Notes under the pieces: generated by a model
Database searches by the model: none
Told to the model about the DNA's origin: nothing
The model's input: the letters and a program-made list of their open reading frames with translations, nothing else
NCBI RefSeq assembly: GCF_044464525.1
Contig: NZ_JBIQLE010000016.1
Location: forward strand, 1-64,000
DNA from: Pusillimonas sp044464525
Lineage (GTDB): Bacteria; Pseudomonadota; Gammaproteobacteria; Burkholderiales; Burkholderiaceae_B
Length of the DNA: 64,000 nt
Direction: 5' to 3'
In this document: positions 40,456 through 49,481 of the stretch, one piece after another
How positions within the stretch are numbered: the stretch's first letter is position 1
How the letters are laid out: each line of letters opens with the position of its first letter
Translations under genes and position numbers: made by a program

Positions 40456-43400
40456 ATGCCGACCCACCGCTCCGCACCGCGCCCCTGGCTGGCGCCCACC
40501 CTGCTCGCGACCCTGGTTGGCGGCATGGGAGCCCTTCCGCAATACGCATCAGCCGCCTCCCCCTGCCCCCAATTCAACTCATGCCGGCTGCAGGGCACGC
40601 TTACACCGCGCATCGTCATCGAAGCCTCCGGAGCCGCCGGCAAAGACGGCAAAGTAACCTACGTCGGCAACGGCGGCTGGGCCACCGACGGCGAAAACGG
40701 CAAAACCGCCCGCATCATTTCCGATAACTCAACGTCCATCAAGGGCATAGGCCAGTTGCCCGGATCGGGCGCGGCGGTACTGCACGCCTCAACCAGCGGC
40801 GGCCGCGGCGGAGACGCCGGGGAGGGCAAGGCCGGCGCCGATGGCGTAGGCGGCACGGGGGGCCGTGGCGGTACATTGCGAGCCACCCTGCAGGGCAGCT
40901 ATCACAACACATCGAGCCTTTCGAACGCCGGCGCCATTGCGCTGTATTCGCGCGGCGGCAGTTCCGGCTACGGCTATCACAACAAGCACGTCAACAACGC
41001 CCCGGCCGGCAGCGGCGGAACCATCGAAGTGCGCATGGAAAACGGCGGCACGCTCGATGTCGCCACCCGTGCCGGCAATGCCGTGGGCCTGCTGCTGGAC
41101 GCCGAGGGCGGCGCCGGCGGAATGACCCGCAAGCTGGCCGGCTGGCAACGCCCCCGGGCGGGAGACGGCGGCGCCGGAGGCTCAATCACCCTCAATACCA
41201 ACGGCACCTTCCAAGGCACCGGAACCGGATCCATAGGCATCCGCGCCACCAGCAACGGGGGCGCGGGGGGCACCGCCCTGGGAGGCGTCCAGTTCAAAGA
41301 CAGCACCGGGGGAACCGGCGGACGCGGGGGCGAAATCACCGGCAGCTTCGGCCAGGGCCCGGGATCGCACCGCATCGAAACCCGGGGCGCCGGCATACTG
41401 TTGTCCGCCAACGGCGGCTACGGCGGACGGATCGAATACGCGTCGGGCTTCAATGCGCCAGACGGCGGCATAGGCGGCCAGGGCGGCAGCATTTCCTTCC
41501 AGTTGCACGACACCCAAATCACGACACGCGGCAATAACGCGCCGGGCATCAGCGCCGAAGCGTCGGGCGGCGCCGGGTTCTGGGGCGGCGACTCTGTCCT
41601 GGGCAAAGGCGGCATGGCCGGCAAGGGCGGCGACGGCGGCACAGTCGATCTTGCTTTGCGCGGCGGCTCCATCGTCACGCACGGCAGCCAGTCTTACGGC
41701 GCCATGGCCGTGGCCGATGGCGGCGGCGGACACACCGGCGGAAAAGGCGGCGTATTCAGCCGAGCGGGCAACGGCTCGCAAGGCGGGCGAGGGGGCAACG
41801 CCACCCTGGTCAACCATAGCCAGGTCGCCACCCACGGCCGCGACTCCATCGGGCTGTACGTGTCCAGCCTGGGCGGCAAGGCCGGCGACGGCGGACGCGG
41901 CAGCAGCATCGTGGCGGTGGGCGGCAACGGCGGCATGGCCAGCGCAGGGGGCGGCGCGCGCCTCGAAAACCATGGCGTGGTCGCCACACAAGGCGAAGGC
42001 GCCCATGCCCTGTTCGCCCAGACCGTGGGTGGCGGCGGGGGCGTTGTCATCCCCCAATCCGGCCAGAAAATGACCATAGGGGGCGACAGCAACTCTTACA
42101 GCCCGTCGGCCTCCGGCGGCGGGCTACGGGTGGTCAACACGGGCACGGCCACAACCCAAGGCAAGCGGGCGGTCGGCCTGGCTGCGCAAAGCATAGGCGG
42201 TGGCGGAGGCGCGGGCGGCAAGGCCGCCGGGCTCATCGCCATCGGCGGGCATGGCGCGGCGGGTGGCAACGCCGGCTTGGTCGAGGTGGCGCAGAACGGC
42301 CTCATCGCCACAGCGCAAGAAGAGTCCGTGGGTGTGCTCGCTCAAAGCGTGGGCGGAGGCGGCGGTTACGGGGGCGACGTCTTCACCATCGGGCCGGGCG
42401 TCAACGTCGGCATAGGCGGACGCGGCGGTGCGGGCGGCAAAGGCGGGCGTGTCAATATCAAGCAAGACGGCGAAATCGCCACCGAGGGCCGCCTTTCCGC
42501 CGGCTTGGTGGCGCAAAGCATAGGCGGCGGCGGAGGCCAGGGCGGCTCGGTAACAGGTATCGGCACCGTAACCTTGGCGACCGTCACCATCGGGGGCAGC
42601 GGCGGCAGCGGCGGGTCCGCCGACCGGGTCGACCTCGACGGCATCTCCGGCGCCATAAGCACAGCCGGCGCGGGCTCCGATGCGATCAAGGCGCAAAGCG
42701 TGGGCGGCGGCGGGGGCAGTGGCGGCAACAGCACCAGCATCAGCGTGGGGCTGGCTTCCGTCGGCATCGGCGGCACGGGGGGAACCGGCGGCCACGGCGG
42801 CCAGGTTCGCGCCGTCAATCATGCACAACTTTCCACTCTTGGCGACGGCTCCAGCGGGATCATCGCCCAAAGCATAGGCGGCGGCGGAGGCGACGGCGGC
42901 TCAGCGGCCGGCGCCACAATCGGCCTGCCCACCAAGTACGCCACGTTTTCGGCCAGCGTGCAGGTGGGCGGCAAAGGCGGGGGCGCCGGGAACGGCGCCC
43001 GGGTCGCCATCCTGAACGACGGCGCCATCTCCACCCAGGGACGGGAAGCACGCGGCATCATTGCGCAAAGCATAGGCGGCGGAGGCGGAAAAGGCGGCAG
43101 CGCCTCGGCCCACTCGCTTTCCATCCATCCCAAGCTCAGCTTCAGCGCCTCGGTCGCCCTGGGCGGGTCGGGCGGAGGCGGGGGCGCCGGCGGTGTGGTC
43201 GACATCACCCATCAAGGCCAAATACACACCGCCGGCAGCCATGCCGACGGCATCGTGGCGCAAAGCATAGGCGGAGGCGGTGGCCTGGGCGCGGCGGGCT
43301 CGGCCCACACCAGCGCCATAGGCGCCAAAACATTCAGTCTCGCGTTCGCACTGGGCGGCTCAGGCGGTGAAGGCGGCCAGGGCGGCCGGGTCAACCTGCA

Positions 43401-46400
43401 GCACGAAGGCGCGATTCATACGCAAGGCGCGTTGTCACGCGGCATCCTGCTTCAAAGCGTCGGCGGAGGCGGCGGCGACAGCAGCGGCGCCGATGGCGGC
43501 GCTGAATCCGAAACCGTCGAATCCAGCACCATATTGGGCGGAAGGGGCGGCAAAGGGGGGCATGGCGGCACGATATCGCTCGTCGCAAGCGCTGCTTCCA
43601 CCTTGCGAACCGATGGCGACGAGGCCATCGGCATACTTGCCCAAAGCGTGGGCGGAGGCGGAGGCACGGCGGGCCTGACCGGCACGGCCGAGCCCGATGA
43701 CGACAACACGGCCGAAACCGGGGCCGCCGATAAGGACAAAGACAAGAAAGACGACTCCATTTCCGTGAAGCTCCAGTTTTCGCTGGGCGGCGGCGGGGGC
43801 GCCGGCGGACAAGGCGGACGAGTCAACGTCCAGCACGCTGGACACATCCTTACGACCGGATCGCAGTCCACCGCCATACTCGCGCAAAGCGTGGGCGGTG
43901 GCGGGGGAGCGGCCGCGGCCGCTCGCAACAAGTCTGACAAGGGCAATGTGGCCCTCAACCTGGCCATCGGAGGCTCAGGAGGGTCGGGCGGCAACGGCGG
44001 AGCGGTGCAAGTTGAGCAAAGCGGCGTCATCCAGACCCAGGGCGGGCATGCCCACGGCATCTTCGCGCAAAGCGTGGGCGGCGGGGGCGGGCTGGGCAGC
44101 GTCAATGCGGCCGCCAGCGACGCCAGGATCAACCTGGGCGGCGCTTTGGGCGGTGCCGGCGGAGGCCATGGCCATGGCGGAGCCGTCACTGTCGACAACA
44201 AAGGCTCCATCAGCACGCAAGGAAGGGACAGCTACGCCATCCTGGCCCAAAGCATCGGCGGCGGCGGGGGCGTGGCCAGCATCAACGCTCAAAGCGGCGA
44301 CGATAAAAAGGACGGCGACGACAAAGAAGAAGAATCCAAAAGCAAAACCCTGCACCTGTCCATCGGCGGCAATGGCGGAACCGGGGGCAATGGCGGCAAC
44401 GTCACCGTTGCTCACCACGACAAAGCCACACTGCTTACCACCGGGCAAAACGCCCACGCCATACTTGCTCAGAGCGTGGGGGGCGGCGGCGGAGTCGGCA
44501 TCCAGTCCGAAACAACCGATAAAGATTCGCTCGCCATCCAGATCGGCGGCAAAGGCGGCGGCGCAGGGGCGGGCGGCAAGATCACAATCACAACCGAAGG
44601 CGACATCACCACGCAAGGCGCGGGCGCCTACGGCATCCTGGCCCAAAGCGTGGGCGGAGGCGGAGGCATTGGCGGCGACAGCTCTCTGCGCATCATCGAC
44701 TCGTCGAACAAGCTTCCCTCGTCATCCAGCGGACGCAGCGGCAAGGGGGGCGACATCGCCATCAACCATCATGGCCGCATACACACTTCAGGAGCCAATG
44801 CGGCGGGCATCCTGGCGCAAAGCGTGGGCGGCGGCGGGGGTATCAGCGGCGACGCCATGGGCGCGTCCGGCGGCAACAGGGCCAGCAGCCAGGGCGGCGC
44901 CATTTCCATCACCGTGGGCGGCGAAATACGCACTCAAGGCCGGAACTCGCCCGCCATCTTCGCCCAAAGCCTGGGTGCCGGCGGCTCCAACGGCAACATC
45001 AACATTACAGTGGCCGACGGCGGATACGTCAGCGGCTCGCATGGCCCGCAAGGCGCCGGCATCGTGGTCCATGGCGGCAACAACAACTCCATCCTCGTCG
45101 AACAGGGCGGCACGGTCACCGCGCTAAGCAGCCACGCCATCCACAGCGCGCCGGGCACTTGGGTGGCCACCACCAACAGGGGACACGTGGCTGGAAGCAT
45201 CGACCTTGGCGGCCACGCCCGCAACGGGTTCACCAACCAGGGGCGTTTCGACACGGGCGCAAGCGTGCGGCTTGGCGCCGACGCCACGCTGCGGAACCAA
45301 GGCATTCTCAACCCCCATGGCGCCGGCGTCATCGGCGAAACCCGATTGCTGTCCTCGCTGCGCCAGCATGGGGGCACTTCGCAGGGGCCGGCCACGCTGG
45401 AAGTCGACGCCGATTTCCGCGACCGGCGCAGCGACGTGCTGCGGTATTCAAAGCCGGTCGAACTGGGCGGCCAAGTGCATACACTGGCCCGTTACCCGCT
45501 GCCCAACCGCGCGCTGACCATCGTCCAGGCGGCCGAAGGCGGTGGTTCTCTTGCGCTGGCGCCTGATCTATTGTCAAAGAGTTCGCTGGTGTATCGCTAT
45601 CCGCTGCAACAGCCCACCGACAAATCGCTGGCCGTCAGCGTCGAGGCCGACTTCCAGGCCCATGACACCGAGCTCAACGAAGACCAGCGCAACCTGGCCG
45701 GCTATCTGCAACAGGCCTGGAGGCTCGAGCCCTCCGAAGACCTGTACGATACGGCGGTGCTGTTCGACCAGCTTGTCAATGTGCAGAATCTCGAACAGTA
45801 CCGCAAGGCACTGGACACCCTGGCATCCGATGCGGGCCAGGGCCCGGCCGCCTATATCCCGCTCAGCAACCGCAGCTTCTTCACCCGCATGATGAGCTGC
45901 CCCCAGTTTTATCAACAAGACACCGCCATGCGCGAAGGCGATTGCGCCTGGGGCCGCTTTCTGGGCAACCACACGCGGCGCGACACCACCAGCGAAACGG
46001 GCGGCTTCACCGTCAACAGCCAAACTTATCAGCTAGGCGGCCAGAAAGAAGTGGCGCCCAACTGGTTCCTGGGCGGGTCGGTTGCATACGAGTCGTCGCG
46101 GCATCGCGTGTCGGACGTGCCTGTGCGCACCGAGGGCGACGGCTTCCAGGCCGGCGTCGTACTCAAGCGCCAGGCCGGGCCATGGCTGTTCGCCGGCTCG
46201 CTGACCGGCGGCCACGGCACGTATAGAACCCAGCGCAGCATCGTACTGACCGACCAGGCCTTCGAGGCGAACAGCCGCTGGCGCACCCGGCACGTATCGG
46301 CGGGCCTGCGCGCATCGTATGTCCATGCCAGGCCGTCGTGGTATCTGAAGCCCATGCTGGATGTATCCCTCACCTACCAGCGAATGCCTTCCTACAGCGA

Positions 46401-46764
46401 AAGCGGCGCCGGCCCGCTCAACCTGCATGTCGACGGCGCCAGCCAATGGTCCTCGATGATCACGCCGTCGATCGAGCTGGGCGGCCGCTACGAATGGCGC
46501 GGCAACACCTTGCGACCCTATGTGTCAGCCGGAGTAAGCTGGCTTTCCGATACGGGCTGGGATATCAATGCGCGTCTCGAAGGCGACCCCGAACAGCGCC
46601 GGTTCGGGCTTACCACCGACCTGCCCCGCCACTTCGGCGAACTCAAGGCGGGCATGGTGCTGACACGCAAGAACGGGGTGGAACTCAAGGCAGAGTACGG
46701 AATGCGCTTTGCCGACAACTACCTGAGCCAGACGGGCGAACTGCGGCTGGCGGTGCATTTTTAA
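40456..46764 (+). CDS. Giant glycine-rich autotransporter (type Va secretion)
   Basis: A 2102-residue protein. A Sec signal peptide (about 1-33, cleavage near YASA) precedes a Cys pair (37 and 42). A huge Gly-rich passenger follows, containing about 17 copies of an (I/L)-x-A-Q-S-(V/I)-GGGGG motif from about residue 520 to 1510 spaced near 61 residues. These probably form turns of a beta-solenoid. A region of about 300 residues then leads into a C-terminal beta-barrel (about 1815-2102) ending in the aromatic LRLAVHF. Acidic/lysine-rich inserts occur near residues 1078-1101 and 1281-1297. It is likely a surface adhesin or biofilm factor. No strong ribosome-binding site is seen before ATG 40456. 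Confidence 0.92.
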   Translation: MPTHRSAPRPWLAPTLLATLVGGMGALPQYASAASPCPQFNSCRLQGTLTPRIVIEASGAAGKDGKVTYVGNGGWATDGENGKTARIISDNSTSIKGIGQLPGSGAAVLHASTSGGRGGDAGEGKAGADGVGGTGGRGGTLRATLQGSYHNTSSLSNAGAIALYSRGGSSGYGYHNKHVNNAPAGSGGTIEVRMENGGTLDVATRAGNAVGLLLDAEGGAGGMTRKLAGWQRPRAGDGGAGGSITLNTNGTFQGTGTGSIGIRATSNGGAGGTALGGVQFKDSTGGTGGRGGEITGSFGQGPGSHRIETRGAGILLSANGGYGGRIEYASGFNAPDGGIGGQGGSISFQLHDTQITTRGNNAPGISAEASGGAGFWGGDSVLGKGGMAGKGGDGGTVDLALRGGSIVTHGSQSYGAMAVADGGGGHTGGKGGVFSRAGNGSQGGRGGNATLVNHSQVATHGRDSIGLYVSSLGGKAGDGGRGSSIVAVGGNGGMASAGGGARLENHGVVATQGEGAHALFAQTVGGGGGVVIPQSGQKMTIGGDSNSYSPSASGGGLRVVNTGTATTQGKRAVGLAAQSIGGGGGAGGKAAGLIAIGGHGAAGGNAGLVEVAQNGLIATAQEESVGVLAQSVGGGGGYGGDVFTIGPGVNVGIGGRGGAGGKGGRVNIKQDGEIATEGRLSAGLVAQSIGGGGGQGGSVTGIGTVTLATVTIGGSGGSGGSADRVDLDGISGAISTAGAGSDAIKAQSVGGGGGSGGNSTSISVGLASVGIGGTGGTGGHGGQVRAVNHAQLSTLGDGSSGIIAQSIGGGGGDGGSAAGATIGLPTKYATFSASVQVGGKGGGAGNGARVAILNDGAISTQGREARGIIAQSIGGGGGKGGSASAHSLSIHPKLSFSASVALGGSGGGGGAGGVVDITHQGQIHTAGSHADGIVAQSIGGGGGLGAAGSAHTSAIGAKTFSLAFALGGSGGEGGQGGRVNLQHEGAIHTQGALSRGILLQSVGGGGGDSSGADGGAESETVESSTILGGRGGKGGHGGTISLVASAASTLRTDGDEAIGILAQSVGGGGGTAGLTGTAEPDDDNTAETGAADKDKDKKDDSISVKLQFSLGGGGGAGGQGGRVNVQHAGHILTTGSQSTAILAQSVGGGGGAAAAARNKSDKGNVALNLAIGGSGGSGGNGGAVQVEQSGVIQTQGGHAHGIFAQSVGGGGGLGSVNAAASDARINLGGALGGAGGGHGHGGAVTVDNKGSISTQGRDSYAILAQSIGGGGGVASINAQSGDDKKDGDDKEEESKSKTLHLSIGGNGGTGGNGGNVTVAHHDKATLLTTGQNAHAILAQSVGGGGGVGIQSETTDKDSLAIQIGGKGGGAGAGGKITITTEGDITTQGAGAYGILAQSVGGGGGIGGDSSLRIIDSSNKLPSSSSGRSGKGGDIAINHHGRIHTSGANAAGILAQSVGGGGGISGDAMGASGGNRASSQGGAISITVGGEIRTQGRNSPAIFAQSLGAGGSNGNINITVADGGYVSGSHGPQGAGIVVHGGNNNSILVEQGGTVTALSSHAIHSAPGTWVATTNRGHVAGSIDLGGHARNGFTNQGRFDTGASVRLGADATLRNQGILNPHGAGVIGETRLLSSLRQHGGTSQGPATLEVDADFRDRRSDVLRYSKPVELGGQVHTLARYPLPNRALTIVQAAEGGGSLALAPDLLSKSSLVYRYPLQQPTDKSLAVSVEADFQAHDTELNEDQRNLAGYLQQAWRLEPSEDLYDTAVLFDQLVNVQNLEQYRKALDTLASDAGQGPAAYIPLSNRSFFTRMMSCPQFYQQDTAMREGDCAWGRFLGNHTRRDTTSETGGFTVNSQTYQLGGQKEVAPNWFLGGSVAYESSRHRVSDVPVRTEGDGFQAGVVLKRQAGPWLFAGSLTGGHGTYRTQRSIVLTDQAFEANSRWRTRHVSAGLRASYVHARPSWYLKPMLDVSLTYQRMPSYSESGAGPLNLHVDGASQWSSMITPSIELGGRYEWRGNTLRPYVSAGVSWLSDTGWDINARLEGDPEQRRFGLTTDLPRHFGELKAGMVLTRKNGVELKAEYGMRFADNYLSQTGELRLAVHF
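42000..44985 (+). repeat. Tandem degenerate repeats encoding AQS(V/I)GGGGG turns
   Basis: About 17 degenerate coding repeats within the autotransporter gene. Fifteen encode the exact core QS(V/I)GGGGG; the first (AQTVGGGGG) and last (AQSLGAGGS) are diverged. Each unit also carries a GGKGGxGGxG-type run and an IxTxGxxAxGI strand. Synonymous codons vary between copies, which would limit recombination. Confidence 0.85.
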
Positions 46765-46794
46765 CGCCGGCGTGCTTGAGGCCGCCGCGCGGTT

Positions 46795-47295
46795 TCAGTG
46801 CCCGACCGACAGCGGCATGTCGGTCGCGCCCGCATAGAACACCATCAAAACGACAGGCTCGTCGCCCGTGACGCCGCGATGCGGGGCGTCGACCATTTCG
46901 GCCAATACCTGGCCCGCGCCCAATTGGCGCTTGCTGCCATCCGATTGCTTTTCGACGACGATGCTGCCCGACACCACGTAAGCGGCGTTGGGCATGGGGT
47001 GGCTATGCCAGGGCAGGGCCGTATGAGGCGGGATGGTAAGCCTGACCACCGTGATTTCGGGGCGGCCCTGGGGGTAGGCGGTGTACGGTACGCCGTCCCA
47101 GGAAGACTCTGTTTTGAGCAATGTCTCGACCTTGATGCCGGACGGCACGGTTGCCATTACTTGAGCGATGGCCTGTTGTTGCGCCGGCGCATCGGCCAAA
47201 GGCGGCGAGTCGCCCGCCTCGCGCGCCCCTGCTGCCGTATACACGACCATGCCGGCCAATATGCAAGCCGTAATGTCTCGTCCCCGGATTTTCAT
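46795..47295 (-). CDS. Exported cupin-domain protein
   Basis: A 166-residue protein with a signal-like N-terminus (about residues 1-27, hydrophobic ACILAGMVVYTAAG). A single cupin fold follows: metal-binding HSH in LPWHSHPMPNAAYVVSG, then QLGAGQVLAEMVDAPHRG in the second cupin motif. ATG 47295 follows GGGAGAC; the longer frame from 47343 is less likely. Periplasmic cupins of this size often bind a metal or small ligand. Convergent with the autotransporter and divergent from the region B operon; no function can be assigned. Confidence 0.8.
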   Translation of the reverse strand: MKIRGRDITACILAGMVVYTAAGAREAGDSPPLADAPAQQQAIAQVMATVPSGIKVETLLKTESSWDGVPYTAYPQGRPEITVVRLTIPPHTALPWHSHPMPNAAYVVSGSIVVEKQSDGSKRQLGAGQVLAEMVDAPHRGVTGDEPVVLMVFYAGATDMPLSVGH

Positions 47296-47469
47296 ACCCG
47301 TCTCCCAAGCGGCGTCGGCACTTCTTATCGTTATAAAAGACACAAGATACTACAAGAGGATACGCGCGGTACAAGAAGAACAAGCGTCAATTCCAGGCCC
47401 TTTTCCAGTTCCAGCCCAGGCATGCCAAGCTTCTTGGTCGTCTGTTCCACCAAGCCGCCCCGCAGCTAA

Positions 47470-47485
47470 TCGACCTACAGGTCGA
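47470..47485. promoter_or_regulatory. Candidate operator of region B operon
   Basis: TCGACCT-AC-AGGTCGA is an inverted repeat with perfect 7-bp arms, about 100 bases upstream of the predicted -35 box. A partial TCGACC half-site recurs at 47600-47605 near the predicted start. Activator-type position; the regulator could be the TetR at 56276-56887 or one outside the window. Confidence 0.45.
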
Positions 47486-47569
47486 ATCATTTCCAAGGAA
47501 TCTGGGCCCGGGCGCTCCGAGCGCCACCTAGTATTTGCCCTAACGTCTGAGAAAAAAAGCGATTTTCAC

Positions 47570-47599
47570 TTGACCATGACAGCCTGACGAAACTATTAT
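47570..47599 (+). promoter_or_regulatory. Promoter of the second NicX-like operon
   Basis: TTGACC (47570-47575) and TATTAT (47594-47599) are 18 bases apart, giving a start near 47606 and a leader of about 50 bases. Confidence 0.55.
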
Positions 47600-47655
47600 T
47601 CGACCAACGAGTCCATTAACTACGATTCAAAGCAAGCCAAGCTCACGGAGTAAAA

Positions 47656-48693
47656 ATGAAAGCGCAGGAAAAATGGATCAAGACCTTCGAGGAGATCTTC
47701 CGCCGCTGCAAGGTCGAGCCAAACGAAGTTGTGCGCATCCTGGCCGAGACCGAAAGCCGTGCCATCAACGTGCACCTTGCCGAATTGGCCTTGGCGCGCC
47801 TGGGCGCGATTCCTGTGCAGATCACCGTCCCGTCGCTGGCTGTCGACACTCCGGTTCCGGTGCGCTCTACCGGCGCTTCGCATGTCATTCGCAACATGGC
47901 GCCTGTCATGCAAGCTCTGTCGGGCCCCGGTTTGGTGGTCGACCTTACCGTCGAGGGCTTGCTGCATGCGCCGGAACTTCCGAAAATCCTCGAATCCGGC
48001 GCCCGCCTCATCATGATCAGCAACGAGCACCCCGAAATTCTCGAACGCTTAACCACGAATATCGACCTGACCCGCAAGGTCAAGAATGGCGTCAAGATGT
48101 TGGCCAAAGCCAAGACCATGACCGTCACCTCCGAAGCCGGCACCAATCTCAATATCAAGCTCGAGGGTTCCCGCGTCGGCGGCGTCTGGGGCGGGGCCGA
48201 CCGCCCTGGTCTCGTCCAGCACTGGCCCGGCGGCCTCTGCCTGGCATTCCCTAAAGCGGGTTCCGTCAATGGCCGTCTTGTCATGGACATTGGCGATGTA
48301 AACCTTACCTTCAAGCGCTACCTTGAAAACCCGATAACCCTGCATATTGAAAACGACTACATCACCCGCATCGAAGGCAAGAACCTCGACGCCGAGCTGA
48401 TGCGCAGCTACCTCGAGGCGTGGAACGAGAAAGACGCCTATGCGGTCAGCCATGTGGGCTGGGGCATGAACCCTCTTGCGCGTTGGGACGCTTTGCAGAT
48501 GTTCGATAAAAACGATACCAATGGCACGGAACTTCGCGCTTTTGCTGGCAATTTCCTATATTCCACCGGCGCCAATGATATGGCGGGCCGCCATACCCAG
48601 GGCCACTTCGACCTTCCCATGCGGCATTGCACGGTGGCCCTCGATGGCCTTGCCATCGTCGACGCCGGCAAGCTGTGCGAGGTGTTTGAATGA
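47656..48693 (+). CDS. Second NicX-like ring-cleavage dioxygenase
   Basis: A 345-residue NicX-family protein paralogous to 8609-9673. They share PVRSTG, VEGLLH, MISNEHP, HWPGG, NLTFKRY, NLDAELMRSYL and NFLYSTGAN-type blocks. Candidate Fe(II) ligands are His266 (SHVGWG), His317 and Asp319 (GHFDLPM), almost exactly the NicX numbering (265, 318, 320). It would open a dihydroxylated N-heterocycle by extradiol-type cleavage. First gene of the rightward region B operon; GGAG precedes ATG 47656. The stop overlaps the hydrolase start (ATGA). Confidence 0.86.
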   Translation: MKAQEKWIKTFEEIFRRCKVEPNEVVRILAETESRAINVHLAELALARLGAIPVQITVPSLAVDTPVPVRSTGASHVIRNMAPVMQALSGPGLVVDLTVEGLLHAPELPKILESGARLIMISNEHPEILERLTTNIDLTRKVKNGVKMLAKAKTMTVTSEAGTNLNIKLEGSRVGGVWGGADRPGLVQHWPGGLCLAFPKAGSVNGRLVMDIGDVNLTFKRYLENPITLHIENDYITRIEGKNLDAELMRSYLEAWNEKDAYAVSHVGWGMNPLARWDALQMFDKNDTNGTELRAFAGNFLYSTGANDMAGRHTQGHFDLPMRHCTVALDGLAIVDAGKLCEVFE

Positions 48694-49481
48694 GTTCCCT
48701 GCCCACCTGGCTGGCCAGCGGCCGGGGCGGCACCCCCCTGGTCATGCTGCACGGGATGGGCTCCACCGCGGGCATCTGGCTTCCTCAGCTAGAACACTTT
48801 GGCCGCAAGCGCCTGGCGGTAGCCTGGACCATGCCCGGCTATGCGCAGTCGCCTGCCCCGGCCCAGCTCACCTGGCAGGGCCTGGCGTCTTCGCTGCGCG
48901 ACCTGCTCGATGCCCTGGATATCGAACAAGCCCACGTGTTGGGCCATTCCATCGGCGGCATGATCGCGCAAGAGTTCTACCACCGCCACCCGCTTCGCGT
49001 GCAAAGCCTGGTTCTGTCGGCCACCAGCACGGCCTTCGGCAGCCGCGACCCGGCCTGGAAAGCAGCGTTCCTGAAACAGCGCATCGATGCCATGCAGCCG
49101 TACGAGCGTTTTGCCGACGCCGCGCCGGCTCTGCTGGCCGGCTTCATGAACCCGGCTACCCCGGCCCCAATGCAGGCGCTGGCCGCACTGTCGGCGGCAG
49201 GCATTCAGAAAAACGCCTACCTGGACGCCATGCGGCTATTGGTCACCTTCGACCGCAGCGCCGAATTCCAGAGCATCGCCGTTCCGGTATTGCTGCTGGC
49301 CGGCGAACATGACACACAGGCGCCGCCCAAGGGCATGAGCCGGCTGGCGCAAAACGGCGCCGATGCCCGCTTTCAAGAGCTGCCCGCCGTGCGCCACATG
49401 GCGAACATCGAGTCGCCCAACGCATTCAACCAAGCTGTCGAATCCTTCCTGACAGCGCAACACCAGGCCACCCAGTCATGA
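48690..49481 (+). CDS. Alpha/beta hydrolase of region B
   Basis: A 263-residue alpha/beta hydrolase. Oxyanion block MLHGMGSTAGIW, TMPGYAQS, nucleophile Ser in LGHSIGGM, an acid in AGEHDTQAPP and the catalytic His in VRHMANIE form the expected triad. It is much closer in organisation to the NicD type than to MhpC. Translational coupling (4-base overlaps) with the NicX-like gene and with the flavoprotein gene implies that it handles the ring-cleavage product. Substrate unproven. Confidence 0.86.
   Translation: MSSLPTWLASGRGGTPLVMLHGMGSTAGIWLPQLEHFGRKRLAVAWTMPGYAQSPAPAQLTWQGLASSLRDLLDALDIEQAHVLGHSIGGMIAQEFYHRHPLRVQSLVLSATSTAFGSRDPAWKAAFLKQRIDAMQPYERFADAAPALLAGFMNPATPAPMQALAALSAAGIQKNAYLDAMRLLVTFDRSAEFQSIAVPVLLLAGEHDTQAPPKGMSRLAQNGADARFQELPAVRHMANIESPNAFNQAVESFLTAQHQATQS

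Larger units (their letters stand above)
47296..47655. other. Divergent regulatory region between cupin and region B operon
   Basis: A 360-base gap without genes. It contains a 7-bp-arm inverted repeat at 47470-47485, a 6-bp hairpin GGCGCT-CCG-AGCGCC at 47511-47525 and a promoter at 47570-47599, described separately. Confidence 0.5.

Noticed and set aside
41182..44985. Many long frames on both strands inside the autotransporter gene
   Set aside because: They mirror the Gly-rich repeats (GGC/GGA codons give Pro/Ala-rich shadows) and none has its own start signal or domain.
42000..44985. Possible CRISPR array or VNTR suggested by periodic repeats
   Set aside because: The periodicity is at the protein level, units are degenerate, in frame and about 180 bases long, without conserved spacer-repeat structure.
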